The notes under the pieces were generated by a model, which made no database searches, had not been told where the DNA came from, and was given only the letters and a program-made list of their open reading frames with translations. The position numbers and the translations under genes were made by a program. Shown in pieces: positions 1 through 8,332 of a stretch of DNA of 33,648 nucleotides (position 1 is its first letter; each line of letters starts with the position of its first letter). This DNA comes from Roseburia sp. (lineage in GTDB: Bacteria; Bacillota; Clostridia; Christensenellales; Pumilibacteraceae): the NCBI GenBank assembly GCA_023665905.1, contig JAMPDA010000019.1:1-33648 (forward strand), written 5' to 3'.

Positions 1-64
1 AACGTAGCAAGAGCCCAAAACAGCCCACTGTCGGGTGTGTTCGGTTGAGGTCGGGCGAATGTAC

Positions 65-493
65 TTACGCCGACGTCTTTTCCCCGTCGCGCTTCGCGCT
101 GTCGCCGCGCGATTTACCGTTGACGACGGCGGTACGTATCGTCTTTATCGCCTGAACTATGCCGAGCACCGTCAAAAACGCACCAAACACGGAACGCAAA
201 ATAAATCCGCCGACATAGCCTGCTGCAAGGCTTCCGCACACCGCGCCTATCAGCGCCGCGCCCGCTATCGGCGCGGACTTTTTGAAGCAAACATACCCGT
301 TTTTCTTGTGTATCACGAGCGCAATGACCGACATCGGAATAAACGCTATAAGGTTTATCGATTGCGCCAAATGCTGCTCCAAGCCGGCGCAGAGCGTGAG
401 CAACGGTATCAGCAGCGTTCCGCCGCCCATGCCCATCCCGCCTATCACGCCGCCGAGAACGGACGCTATGATTATTATATGCTGCGCCGTCAC
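65..493 (-). CDS. TSUP (TauE/SafE) permease, second half-protein
   Basis: This 142-residue integral membrane protein is predicted to move small anions (sulfite, organosulfonate or similar; the substrate cannot be read from sequence) across the cytoplasmic membrane. Four hydrophobic segments are visible. The glycine-rich stretch GGMGMGGGTLLIPLL near residues 17-31 is the TSUP half-repeat signature. The family usually carries two such four-helix halves in one chain of about 250 residues; here only one half is present. The start is placed at a GTG at 493-491, which overlaps the TGA of the upstream half gene as GTGA, so translation is probably coupled. The same frame stays open upstream to 682, but that part is arginine-rich and is antisense-like shadow of the neighbour. 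The last 25 residues are charged and probably cytoplasmic. The family call is fairly sure, the substrate is not. Confidence 0.75.
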   Translation of the reverse strand: MTAQHIIIIASVLGGVIGGMGMGGGTLLIPLLTLCAGLEQHLAQSINLIAFIPMSVIALVIHKKNGYVCFKKSAPIAGAALIGAVCGSLAAGYVGGFILRSVFGAFLTVLGIVQAIKTIRTAVVNGKSRGDSAKRDGEKTSA

Positions 494-852
494 GGTATCA
501 TCGACTTCACGCCGATAGCTATCATCAGCGCGGCAAAAATCAGCCCGACTACCGTCGGATTGAGCTTGTCGAGCATCGCCGCGCCCGCCGCGCCGCCGAG
601 GCATACGCCTATCACCGCGCAGAGCACTGCGGTAAGATCGAAATATCCGCCGACGATATAGATAGCCGCGCTCGTTATACATATGGGGAGGATCACAAAC
701 AGCGCCGTCGCATGCGCGCGTTTAGTGTCCAAGCCCACCGCTTCCAAAAGCGGCACGCAAAGCATGCCGCCTCCGCCGCCGAAAAATCCGGAAACCGCGC
801 CGACGAGCGTGCTTCCGCCGAAAACCAAAGCCGATTTGATACGATTGTTCAC
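490..852 (-). CDS. TSUP (TauE/SafE) permease, first half-protein
   Basis: This is the upstream half of a split TSUP-type permease, about 120 residues with four hydrophobic segments. The signature GFFGGGGGMLCVPLLEAVG near residues 19-37 aligns with the GGMGMGGGTLLIPLL segment of the downstream gene, so the two products look like the N- and C-terminal repeats of a normal TSUP protein made as separate chains that would pair in the membrane. The chosen start is GTG at 852-850, because the hydrophobic TSUP repeat begins right after it and an AAAAGG sequence lies 15 bases upstream. An ATG at 909-907 in the same frame would add 19 residues that are basic and aromatic and do not look like the family. 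The stop overlaps the next start by four bases. No clear promoter was found upstream. Confidence 0.72.
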   Translation of the reverse strand: MNNRIKSALVFGGSTLVGAVSGFFGGGGGMLCVPLLEAVGLDTKRAHATALFVILPICITSAAIYIVGGYFDLTAVLCAVIGVCLGGAAGAAMLDKLNPTVVGLIFAALMIAIGVKSMIP

Positions 853-1021
853 GTAAATAGTTTTATGCCTTTTTGCAAAAAATAACCGCAAGTGAAAAAG
901 TATGCGCATATTTCCGCGACGGAAAAATCCAAAGACCCAAAAACCGCCTATCGACGCCGACCGCGCAAATGATTTTCAAACAAAATTTTCAAGCAAAAAT
1001 CGCGAATTTGCCGCAAATCGT

Positions 1022-1050
1022 TTGCTATTTGCGCACGTATATTATATAAT
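1022..1050 (+). promoter_or_regulatory. Sigma-A type promoter for the surface protein gene, with ATTTGC inverted repeats
   Basis: A -35 box TTGCTA (1022-1027) and a consensus -10 box TATAAT (1045-1050) are separated by 17 bases. Transcription should start near 1057, giving a leader of about 30 bases with an AAAGG ribosome site before the ATG at 1088. Three copies of the hexamer ATTTGC in alternating orientation (1006-1011, 1013-1018 reversed, 1027-1032) surround the -35 box and form inverted repeats, which could be an operator. Confidence 0.7.
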
Positions 1051-1087
1051 GATAGACGTATAACGAAAATCTTACAAAGGTATTCAC

Positions 1088-4000
1088 ATGCACATCACCG
1101 GAAGACTTAAGAATAAATTTATCGCAGCCGTTCTGTCGGCGGCAATCCTTATAACCATGCTGTTCGGCGCGTTTTACTTTTCGCACATGCGTGCATACGC
1201 CGACACCGAAGATACGTCCGAATATCGGGCCGTTTCGGTCAACCCCGAAAATCCGCATTTTTCAAGCACTTCCGGTTCTTACCCCGCTACCCCCGATTCC
1301 TGGACGGTACAACCCGTCGGCAGCGGCAATGTTATAACCGGCGTGGTCGATCTTACCGCAACCACCTATGTGGGAACGGACAGCGGCAACAAAAAATTCA
1401 AGCTCGATCAGTACAAAGAATACAAGTCGGAAAACTCAATTCCGCAGACGATATTCGGCAATACGACGGAACGTCCCGGGACTGATGCGAAAACGCTGCT
1501 TATCAACACTGCAAACGGCGCGGAAAGCGCATACCTGTATAAATCGACCGACCTGACGTTCGAGCCCAACTCATTCTATCGCGTTTCAGTCTGGGTAAAA
1601 ACGGGCGACTTTGCGAGCAACACCGGCGCCACCGTCAAGCTCGGCGGGCTCGGGCAGAACTGCTCTTTCCTCAACATCAACACCGTTAAGAACATCGAGC
1701 GCGACGGCGACGGAATACCCGTTCTGACGAAAGAAAACAACTACGGCTGGGACGATTACACCTTCTATATCCGCACTTCCGCCGTTCAGTCGAAAACGGT
1801 CAACCTTTATATCGGCATCGGCGACTCGACAGTAGACGACGATGATGAAGGTCCCGAAACCGCACGGCTCGCGTCGGGCTATGCGTTTTTCGATACCGTA
1901 AGCGCCGATCGCATATCCGCGTACGACTTCGCCTTTTCCACAAGCGACTTTACCGCGACAGATCGCGACGGCGTATATACCGACGCTACGGGCACATCGC
2001 TCGCGTTCGATCTTTACGACAACGATTATCTGCTTACGTCGGACGATGTCGAGATCGGCACTTTTTCGCACAATACCGAAAAATGGTATAAATATCCGAG
2101 CTATTCGGATGACGATGACGACGACGATGACTATATCGGAAACTCCGTCGTCGAGTTTTACAATTCGCAAATGCGCGTAACGCCCGACGACAACGATTAC
2201 GGCTTTACCAAAAACCCGTGGTCGCCGCTCGGCAGAGCCGAGTACGACGCCGAAAACACCATGTTTACGGGCGACAACGGCAATATTTTGCTCATAAGCA
2301 CGTACGACGGCGACTCGTTCGGCACGGCTGCGCGCGGCGTGGCTTCCCCCGACGTCGTTATCGAGCGCTTTAAGTATTATCGCTTCTCCGTATGGGTAAA
2401 GGGCGACAGCGTCACCGACGGCGCCGGAATATCCGTCGGAATCAAGGGCGAGAAAAACGACACCGAAAGCGAGAACAAGCTCGCGGAATGGTATACCGGT
2501 CTTACGGGCGCTGACGACGACACGGCGCACTACGGCTGGAAAGAGCACAACGTATATATCCAAGGCTCCGTCCTTTCCGATCTCACCGTGCATTTCGAGC
2601 TGTGGCTCGGTTCGCCTCAGTCGCAGTCGCGCGGAATAGCGATGTTCGACAACGTCACGTTTACCGAAATACCCTACTCCGATTATTCCGAACGTCCGGA
2701 AGACGCCAACGCGTTAGTGCTCGACGGCTCCGCGAACGACACGGGCGTTACCAACGGCAACTTTATGTCCGTCGGCGATTACGACGAGCTTACGTTTCCC
2801 CTGCCCGTAGCCGATTGGACGTACTACACCCCCGACACCGTGGAAACGACGGGCTTCTGCTACGACAGCGTAAACACGGACAACGCGGTGCACGGCATTA
2901 TCCCCACGGACGACGCAACCTTTGCGCGCATGCTCGCAAACGGCTCGATACCGGCAAGCGTGCGCAACCCGTCTAAGTTCGACAAGCCGGCGCTCTACAA
3001 TACGCTTTTGCTTTCCTCTACGACAAAAACGGCGTTCTGCTACAGATCGGGAGCGCTCACCGTCGTTGCCGACAACGGCTACAAGCTCAACGTCGATCTC
3101 GCGGTGGACGGCGTGACGAACGGCTACGGCGCGTCGCTCGTTCTCAAATCGGGCAACGACGTCATTTCCACTATAGAAAACATAACCACCACAAACAGCG
3201 CGTTCAAGACGTTCACATTCTATATCGACGCGCCGCTTTCGGAAAAGAGCGTATCTTTGGAGATATGGCTCGGACTGAACGACCGCACGAGCAACACCCT
3301 TAAGCTTTCAAACGGCAACGTTTACGTCAAGCAGGTCGAGTTCGCGGAATGGACCGTGGAAAGCGACGATTCCGGCGAAACGACTACCGTCGCGCAGGAA
3401 TACTCCAAACTGCTCGCTCAGTATCTTTCCGACATAGCTATCCCCTCTAAGCTTAAGGCGCTCGATTACGGCTTGTATTCGTTCAATGCGCCCACGCTCA
3501 ACTACTACGACGCGTACACGTACTATTTGCAAGACGGCTTGACAACGCCCTATCATTGGTCGGTCAAGTCCGAAAACACAAACGTCAAGACCGGAATTTT
3601 CAATACGGACAACATGAAAAGTCTGTCTATCTACGACGGCTTTGACAGAAAAGACCAAACGGGCGCGATGTTCCTTATCAACAATACCCTGCCCAACAGC
3701 ACCACCGTCACTTACGGCAACACCGTTTCGCTCGTTTCCAACACCTATTACAGACTTGACGTGACGATAAAAGTTCGCCTGAGCGACGAAATGAAAAACG
3801 ACGACAAGCGTATCGGCGCGAGCATAAATCTGACCGGCACCAAGGAAGAATCGTTCACCAATATAAAGGATACGACCACGCTTATAGCGCAGGGCAACGA
3901 GGACAGCCGCGACGGAGAAACATTTAAAACCTTTACGTTCTTTATTGCGAGCGGCGAAAGCGGCGGCGACGTCGGGCTCAACATCTCGTTCGGCGGCGAC

Positions 4001-4729
4001 GACAGGTTCGGATATATCGAGGGTCAGTTGATCATCGCGGACATATCCATGACGTCGATAACCAACACCACCTTCGACACTGCGGAAGAAGAACTCGATT
4101 CCGATTATCAAAAAGCGGTGCGCCTGTCCTCCACCGACACCGACACCACGGACGACACTACCGAAAAAACGACGAGCGACATCGCCTGGTGGATACTTCC
4201 CACCGTCATATTCGGCGCCTGCCTTATCGCGGCGATAGTGATTATTTTGGTAGTGCGCTTGCGCGACCGCGCCAAAAAGAAGAAAAAGACCGTGTATGCT
4301 TCCGAGTACGACCGCAGCGATACGATAAAAGAGATCGAAAAATTGCAGGCGCAGAAAGCGCGCGACGATGAGCTCGCCCAACAAGCCGAGGCGCAGGAAG
4401 AGCCCGAAAACGCCGACGGCGAAGCGGAAGCGGAGGAAGATACCGATACTTCCCCGTCCTCGCCCGAAGCGGAAGTGACAGAAACAGAAGAAGCGCCTAA
4501 GTCCGATGAAACGAGCGATGCCGCAGACAGTGCGGACGGCGCAGACGGTAAAGCCGAAGGCAACGCGGACGGCGCGGCTGAAACGACCGAGAACACACCG
4601 ACGGAAAAAACGGAAGAAAACGCCGAGGGCGAAAAAGCTCCCGAGCAGGAAAAAACCGCAAAGCCTGCCGCAAAGAAGCCTATCAAGCGCGCGAAGAAAG
4701 CCGACGCCGCGGACGATCTCGACGATTAA
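1088..4729 (+). CDS. Large surface protein with four beta-sandwich-like repeats, C-terminal membrane anchor and charged tail
   Basis: This 1213-residue protein is of unknown function and is very probably exposed on the cell surface. A signal peptide is clear: basic start, hydrophobic core near residues 12-30, and a likely cleavage after RAYA at residue 38. Four regions (about residues 136-270, 399-525, 640-755 and 861-990) share a pattern: a line such as LLINT or LLIST, then YYRxSVWVK or YYRLDVTIK, then a GWxxxxFYI or FKTFTFYI strand, then a WLG or IGIG strand. This resembles jelly-roll carbohydrate-binding modules, an inference from pattern only. A run of eight aspartates (341-348) could bind calcium. 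One membrane helix starts near residue 1032 and is followed by RLRDRAKKKKK and a cytoplasmic tail of about 155 residues rich in Glu, Ala, Asp and Pro with a basic stretch before the end. No LPXTG motif or catalytic domain is visible. It is the only long plus-strand gene in the window and stands alone between a promoter and a terminator. Confidence 0.8.
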   Translation: MHITGRLKNKFIAAVLSAAILITMLFGAFYFSHMRAYADTEDTSEYRAVSVNPENPHFSSTSGSYPATPDSWTVQPVGSGNVITGVVDLTATTYVGTDSGNKKFKLDQYKEYKSENSIPQTIFGNTTERPGTDAKTLLINTANGAESAYLYKSTDLTFEPNSFYRVSVWVKTGDFASNTGATVKLGGLGQNCSFLNINTVKNIERDGDGIPVLTKENNYGWDDYTFYIRTSAVQSKTVNLYIGIGDSTVDDDDEGPETARLASGYAFFDTVSADRISAYDFAFSTSDFTATDRDGVYTDATGTSLAFDLYDNDYLLTSDDVEIGTFSHNTEKWYKYPSYSDDDDDDDDYIGNSVVEFYNSQMRVTPDDNDYGFTKNPWSPLGRAEYDAENTMFTGDNGNILLISTYDGDSFGTAARGVASPDVVIERFKYYRFSVWVKGDSVTDGAGISVGIKGEKNDTESENKLAEWYTGLTGADDDTAHYGWKEHNVYIQGSVLSDLTVHFELWLGSPQSQSRGIAMFDNVTFTEIPYSDYSERPEDANALVLDGSANDTGVTNGNFMSVGDYDELTFPLPVADWTYYTPDTVETTGFCYDSVNTDNAVHGIIPTDDATFARMLANGSIPASVRNPSKFDKPALYNTLLLSSTTKTAFCYRSGALTVVADNGYKLNVDLAVDGVTNGYGASLVLKSGNDVISTIENITTTNSAFKTFTFYIDAPLSEKSVSLEIWLGLNDRTSNTLKLSNGNVYVKQVEFAEWTVESDDSGETTTVAQEYSKLLAQYLSDIAIPSKLKALDYGLYSFNAPTLNYYDAYTYYLQDGLTTPYHWSVKSENTNVKTGIFNTDNMKSLSIYDGFDRKDQTGAMFLINNTLPNSTTVTYGNTVSLVSNTYYRLDVTIKVRLSDEMKNDDKRIGASINLTGTKEESFTNIKDTTTLIAQGNEDSRDGETFKTFTFFIASGESGGDVGLNISFGGDDRFGYIEGQLIIADISMTSITNTTFDTAEEELDSDYQKAVRLSSTDTDTTDDTTEKTTSDIAWWILPTVIFGACLIAAIVIILVVRLRDRAKKKKKTVYASEYDRSDTIKEIEKLQAQKARDDELAQQAEAQEEPENADGEAEAEEDTDTSPSSPEAEVTETEEAPKSDETSDAADSADGADGKAEGNADGAAETTENTPTEKTEENAEGEKAPEQEKTAKPAAKKPIKRAKKADAADDLDD

Positions 4730-4745
4730 TAAAAAATCTAACCAT

Positions 4746-4785
4746 AAATAACGAGCAACGGAATTTTACCCGTTGCTCGTTATTT
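4746..4785. terminator. Strong intrinsic terminator between convergent genes
   Basis: A perfect 16-bp inverted repeat (4746-4761 with 4770-4785) has an 8-base loop. It has a T-rich end on the plus strand and an A-rich start, so on the minus strand it also reads as stem plus T-rich tail. It lies between the stop of the surface protein gene and the convergent dehydrogenase gene and probably serves both. Confidence 0.85.
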
Positions 4786-4833
4786 TATTGATAAATTAGA
4801 TATTTCCAAATGCCGTCGAAAAAACATTTGACG

Positions 4834-5553
4834 TCAATATCCGCCATCGACATGCAGCAACGCTCCGTTTATGAACGACGACTTTTCTTCCGCCAAAAAC
4901 AGCGCGGCATGGCTGACGTCTTCCGGTCTGCCGATACGGCGCACGGGCGTATTGTCCACTATCCGTATGAGCGCGTCGGGCGGAACGGGGTCGTTCATTT
5001 CCGTCGCGATAAGCCCTGCTACGATGGTGTTTACCGTCACGTACTCGCCCACCTCGCGCGAAAGCGCTTTGGTAAGCCCGTTCACGCCGGCTTTCGCCGC
5101 CGAATACGCCGTTTCTGTGCTCGAGCCGCGTTCCGCCCAAAACGAACTGATGTTGATTATCCTGCCAAAACCGCGCTCAATCATTGTAGGCAAAAACGCG
5201 CGCGTAACAAGCCACACGCCTTTCAGATCGACGCCTATCACCCTGTCGAAGTCCTCTTCCGTGTCGCTCTGCAACAACCCGATATGCGCTATACCGGCGT
5301 TGTTTATGAGCGTGTCCACAGCGCCGAAAGCCACGGACTCCGCCATTTTTTTCACCTGCGCGGCATCGGAAACGTCGGCGCGGATCGCCTGGCACGCTAT
5401 CTCTTTGGCGTTGAGCTCGTTCACAAGCTCCATAGCGGCTTTTTCCGAGCGATTATAGTTTATAACTACATTGTATCCGGCATTGCCGAAATCGATCGCC
5501 ATTTGCCGACCTATTCCGCGCGCACCGCCTGTTATAAGTACCGTTCTTTTCAT
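4834..5553 (-). CDS. Short-chain dehydrogenase/reductase (FabG-like; possible EF-P 5-aminopentanone reductase)
   Basis: This 239-residue NAD(P)H-dependent oxidoreductase has the classical SDR features: cofactor loop TGGARGIG (8-15), NNAG (84-87), a catalytic serine in INISS (about 136-137), Tyr150 and Lys154 in YSAAK. A FabG-like 3-oxoacyl-ACP reductase is the default reading. The tryptophan right after the catalytic serine (SSFW) and the overall length also recall the YmfI/EfpI family, which reduces the 5-aminopentanone group on elongation factor P; no efp gene is in the window, so this stays a possibility. The start at 5553 is chosen because GGAGAG lies just upstream and the Rossmann fold begins at once; 20 further in-frame codons upstream lack family similarity. 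It is the last gene of the nth operon, 28 bases after murF, and runs into the 4746-4785 terminator. Confidence 0.85.
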   Translation of the reverse strand: MKRTVLITGGARGIGRQMAIDFGNAGYNVVINYNRSEKAAMELVNELNAKEIACQAIRADVSDAAQVKKMAESVAFGAVDTLINNAGIAHIGLLQSDTEEDFDRVIGVDLKGVWLVTRAFLPTMIERGFGRIINISSFWAERGSSTETAYSAAKAGVNGLTKALSREVGEYVTVNTIVAGLIATEMNDPVPPDALIRIVDNTPVRRIGRPEDVSHAALFLAEEKSSFINGALLHVDGGY

Positions 5554-5581
5554 TATCTCTCCGCAAACCGCGTTCAGGCAA

Positions 5582-7159
5582 CTATTTGATGTTGTCCGGA
5601 AGGTCGTTTTCAAACAACACGGCTTTATTGCCCGTTATGTCCTTAAGCGCGGCGACCGCCTCGTCGCGAGATGCGAAAACGCACACCGCGCCGTCCGACA
5701 TGCCGCCTTCTTCCGCGCCCTTTTTAATATCCGCCGCACGCGAACCTATAAGATACGCGTAGTCGCAGACCTCGGCTATCTGCCTGCCGAGCGTTACGTT
5801 ACATTCCTTTTCTATAGCGCCGAGCTCCACAAAGCCGGGCGTAATTATTATCTTTTTGCCGTCGAAATGACCGAGTACGTCGAGCGCGTTTTTCGCGCCT
5901 ATAGGATTGGAATTGTACGCGTCGTCGATGACCGTGACGGCAGGATCGGCGGACGGCAAAAGCATAAGTCTGTGCTCGACAGCAGGCATTTCGCGCACCG
6001 CGGTGGCTATATCCTCGCCGGACACGCCGCACGCCTTTGCGACGGCGGCGCACACGCACACAAGCTCCGCTATATGCGCGCCGAGAAGCGACGTTGTAAC
6101 ACTGTGCGTCACACCGTCTATCACGAGCTCGAAACTCGTTCCGCTGCCGTCAATGCGCAAGGAATTGTAATACACGTCCTCGCCGTCGCCCGTCGAAACT
6201 TTTTCGCAAGCGGTATCTCTGCTGCCGAGCGCGGCACAATCGGCGTTGTAGCCGTTAAGCGCCAAAAGACCGCCTTGCGGCAGCGCGAGCGCGAGCTCAA
6301 ACTTGGTGTCGGCAACCGCTTCGCGCGTTTTGAACGTTTCGAGGTGCATGTCGCCGACAGCGGTGATGATACCGTATTCGGGCGAAACTATATCGCACAG
6401 TTCCTTTATGTCGCCCTTATGTCGCGCGCCCAGCTCGGCAATAAAGTATTTCTCGTCGCCCAGCTCGTTATTTACCGTTTTGCAAATGCCCATGGGCGTG
6501 TTGAAGCTCCCTGCCGTCGCCGCGACCGAGTATTTCTTTTCGAGCATTGCGCGCAGTATGTTTTTCGCCGTCGTTTTGCCGAAGCTCCCCGTTATGCCGA
6601 TAACGGTCGGCTTTTTTTCGGCAAGTTTGCGCTTGGCGCGCTTGACGTACTTGGCATTGTTTATCCGCTCGAACGGCGACATCAGCGCATTGGCGGCTAT
6701 GACCGCGAACGGCGTTATAACGGCAAACGCCGCAGTGAGCGCCTGACAGTACACGGACGCGTACGTCGCCCAGACTATGCCTGCGGCTATACAAAGCATA
6801 AGTACTGCGTGCGCAACGATAAGCCGTTTAACTCTGCCCGTAAACTTGGCGTCAAAGCCGCCGCTCTTTTTTGCGGAGAACAGAAACACCGCGGAAAGAA
6901 TGACGTACAGCGCGGCGGCGCAATATCTGACATACTCGAAAGCCGAAAAGCAGCCTATAAACACGACAATGGATATCACGCCGAAAAGCATGAGCGCGAT
7001 ATAGCGAATAAGCGTATCATAATTGGTCGCTTTCCACCAAGCGATCACGCCGCGCGCTTTGTATCCGGAAAGCTGCAATATCTTGATCATGGGAATACTC
7101 ATGACCGTAGAAAGCAGCGCCGAAACAGCTATTAATGCTACCGAAATGTAAAAATCCAT
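5582..7159 (-). CDS. murF: MurF-type UDP-MurNAc-tripeptide:D-Ala-D-Ala ligase with N-terminal membrane domain
   Basis: This 525-residue Mur ligase should add D-Ala-D-Ala to UDP-MurNAc-tripeptide with ATP, the last cytoplasmic step of the peptidoglycan precursor. The ATP loop GITGSFGKTTAKN lies at about 188-200, followed by SFNTPMG, a typical MurF substrate-loop sequence, and the central and C-terminal ligase domains (AVEHR, DDAYNSNP). Unlike the soluble 450-residue textbook MurF, about 160 residues precede the ATP loop and contain five hydrophobic helices (about 3-28, 52-72, 78-97, 113-134, 137-160), so the enzyme is predicted to be membrane-anchored; similar MurF-like proteins with a membrane domain occur in some Clostridia. 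The canonical N-terminal UDP-binding domain is not evident, so the exact substrate is less certain than the family. It starts four bases after the hydrolase stop codon and belongs to the nth operon. Confidence 0.85.
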   Translation of the reverse strand: MDFYISVALIAVSALLSTVMSIPMIKILQLSGYKARGVIAWWKATNYDTLIRYIALMLFGVISIVVFIGCFSAFEYVRYCAAALYVILSAVFLFSAKKSGGFDAKFTGRVKRLIVAHAVLMLCIAAGIVWATYASVYCQALTAAFAVITPFAVIAANALMSPFERINNAKYVKRAKRKLAEKKPTVIGITGSFGKTTAKNILRAMLEKKYSVAATAGSFNTPMGICKTVNNELGDEKYFIAELGARHKGDIKELCDIVSPEYGIITAVGDMHLETFKTREAVADTKFELALALPQGGLLALNGYNADCAALGSRDTACEKVSTGDGEDVYYNSLRIDGSGTSFELVIDGVTHSVTTSLLGAHIAELVCVCAAVAKACGVSGEDIATAVREMPAVEHRLMLLPSADPAVTVIDDAYNSNPIGAKNALDVLGHFDGKKIIITPGFVELGAIEKECNVTLGRQIAEVCDYAYLIGSRAADIKKGAEEGGMSDGAVCVFASRDEAVAALKDITGNKAVLFENDLPDNIK

Positions 7160-7163
7160 GCGA

Positions 7164-7886
7164 TCATTCCATTATGAAGGATTTGACAGTGCGTATAAAC
7201 TTATAGTCCGAATCGATGTAACTGTAATGTCCGCCGTCCGTAAAAACGAGCTCGCTGTTCTTGATCCCACGCGCGATACGCCTCGCCATGTACGGCGGAG
7301 TATCCCTGTCTTGCCTTCCCCAAAAGACAAGCGTTTTGCAGGAAACGAGCGAAAGCAGCTTGTCGAGGTGCGTATTGACAATACGCACAAACACCTTGCG
7401 CATATCTCCGTCGAGATTATTATAATCTATCGAGCCCATTCCGTCAAGCGGTTTTCCGCGCTTTACTGAGCGGCGATATCGCGCTATCCGTATTTTTTTG
7501 CGCAGACTGAACCGCGGTTTCATGCCTGCGGCGTCAACGAGGACAATGCCGCCGCAAACGCCCTGCGCCGCGAGGATAAGCGCTATTCTGCCGCCGAAGC
7601 TGTGTCCTATTACTATCGGCTCTTTAATGTTTTTGAGCCGCAAAAAGTTCTTTACGTATGCGGCGTAATCGTATATTCCCCAATCGCTCGGGACGTTTAC
7701 GGGAAATGCGAAGTTCACACACTGCGCGCCGAGTTTGTTGATATCCGCGCAGGCTCGCGAAAACGAATACAGTCCACCACCCCAGCCGTGCAAAAACACC
7801 ACCGTACCGCAGCGCGCACAGCCGCTCGGCGCACCGAGGAGCTCGTATTGACAGGCTACGCCGTCGATGATTTCCGTTTCCGCCAT
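7164..7886 (-). CDS. Alpha/beta hydrolase
   Basis: This 240-residue enzyme has the alpha/beta-hydrolase fold. The oxyanion-hole motif HGWGG is at 33-37, the nucleophile elbow GHSFGG puts Ser96 at the centre, WGRQDRDTP gives the acid (Asp193 or Asp195), and His220 in GGHYSY completes the triad. The substrate cannot be deduced. A basic patch (RKKIRIARYRRSVKRGK, 129-145) lies in the cap region and may touch membrane or a charged partner. It has no signal peptide and should be cytoplasmic. The ATG is preceded by AGGA, and the gene sits 11 bases after rimI and 4 bases before murF, so it is cotranscribed with them. In many Clostridia a hydrolase sits near murF, but a direct role in wall synthesis is only inference. 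Confidence 0.85.
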   Translation of the reverse strand: MAETEIIDGVACQYELLGAPSGCARCGTVVFLHGWGGGLYSFSRACADINKLGAQCVNFAFPVNVPSDWGIYDYAAYVKNFLRLKNIKEPIVIGHSFGGRIALILAAQGVCGGIVLVDAAGMKPRFSLRKKIRIARYRRSVKRGKPLDGMGSIDYNNLDGDMRKVFVRIVNTHLDKLLSLVSCKTLVFWGRQDRDTPPYMARRIARGIKNSELVFTDGGHYSYIDSDYKFIRTVKSFIME

Positions 7887-7897
7887 CGGACCGTCCT

Positions 7898-8332
7898 TTA
7901 CGTGTCGATATCGCGCCTCATTATGTACGCGTCTTTTCCTCCGTAATAACCGATCCTTTCCCCCACTTGCTCGAACCCAAGACTTTTGTAAAGCGCTATC
8001 GCGCCTGCATTGTCCGTCCTTACGGTCAAGAACACCGCCGTCGTGCCGCGCGCCGCGGCTTGTCTCATAAGCTCCGAAAACAGCGCCGAGCCGACGCCGC
8101 GTCTGCGATATCGCTCCTCAACGGCAATATTGGCTATTTCGCACTCGTCGGCGGCAATACAGCCGGAAATATAACCTATCGGCGCGCCGTCAGCTTCGGC
8201 GACGAGAAAGATAGCGCGGTCGTTATTTATTTCCGCCGCGATCTGCTCCTCGCTCCACGGGCAGTCTATGTACCGCGCTTCCGCGCGAGCTACAGTCGGC
8301 GCGTCGGAAGCGCGCGCACGCCGAATTTTCAT
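7898..8332 (-). CDS. rimI: RimI-type N-acetyltransferase
   Basis: This 144-residue GNAT-fold enzyme most likely acetylates the N-terminal alanine of ribosomal protein S18, the usual role of RimI. The acetyl-CoA loop RRRGVGSAL is at 77-85, and the C-terminal GAIALYKSLGFEQVG (110-124) and YYGG (129-132) segments are typical of RimI. The ATG at 8332-8330 shares one base with the TGA of tsaB (TGATG), a coupled arrangement; the frame remains open upstream to 8461 but that part is arginine-rich shadow of tsaB. TsaE, TsaB and RimI next to each other is the standard cluster. TsaD, usually adjacent, is not in this window. Confidence 0.9.
   Translation of the reverse strand: MKIRRARASDAPTVARAEARYIDCPWSEEQIAAEINNDRAIFLVAEADGAPIGYISGCIAADECEIANIAVEERYRRRGVGSALFSELMRQAAARGTTAVFLTVRTDNAGAIALYKSLGFEQVGERIGYYGGKDAYIMRRDIDT

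Noticed and set aside
1586..2593. Long minus-strand frames inside the surface-protein gene
   Set aside because: They are antisense shadows: valine/arginine-rich translations with no start signals, opposite a protein with a clear signal peptide and membrane anchor.
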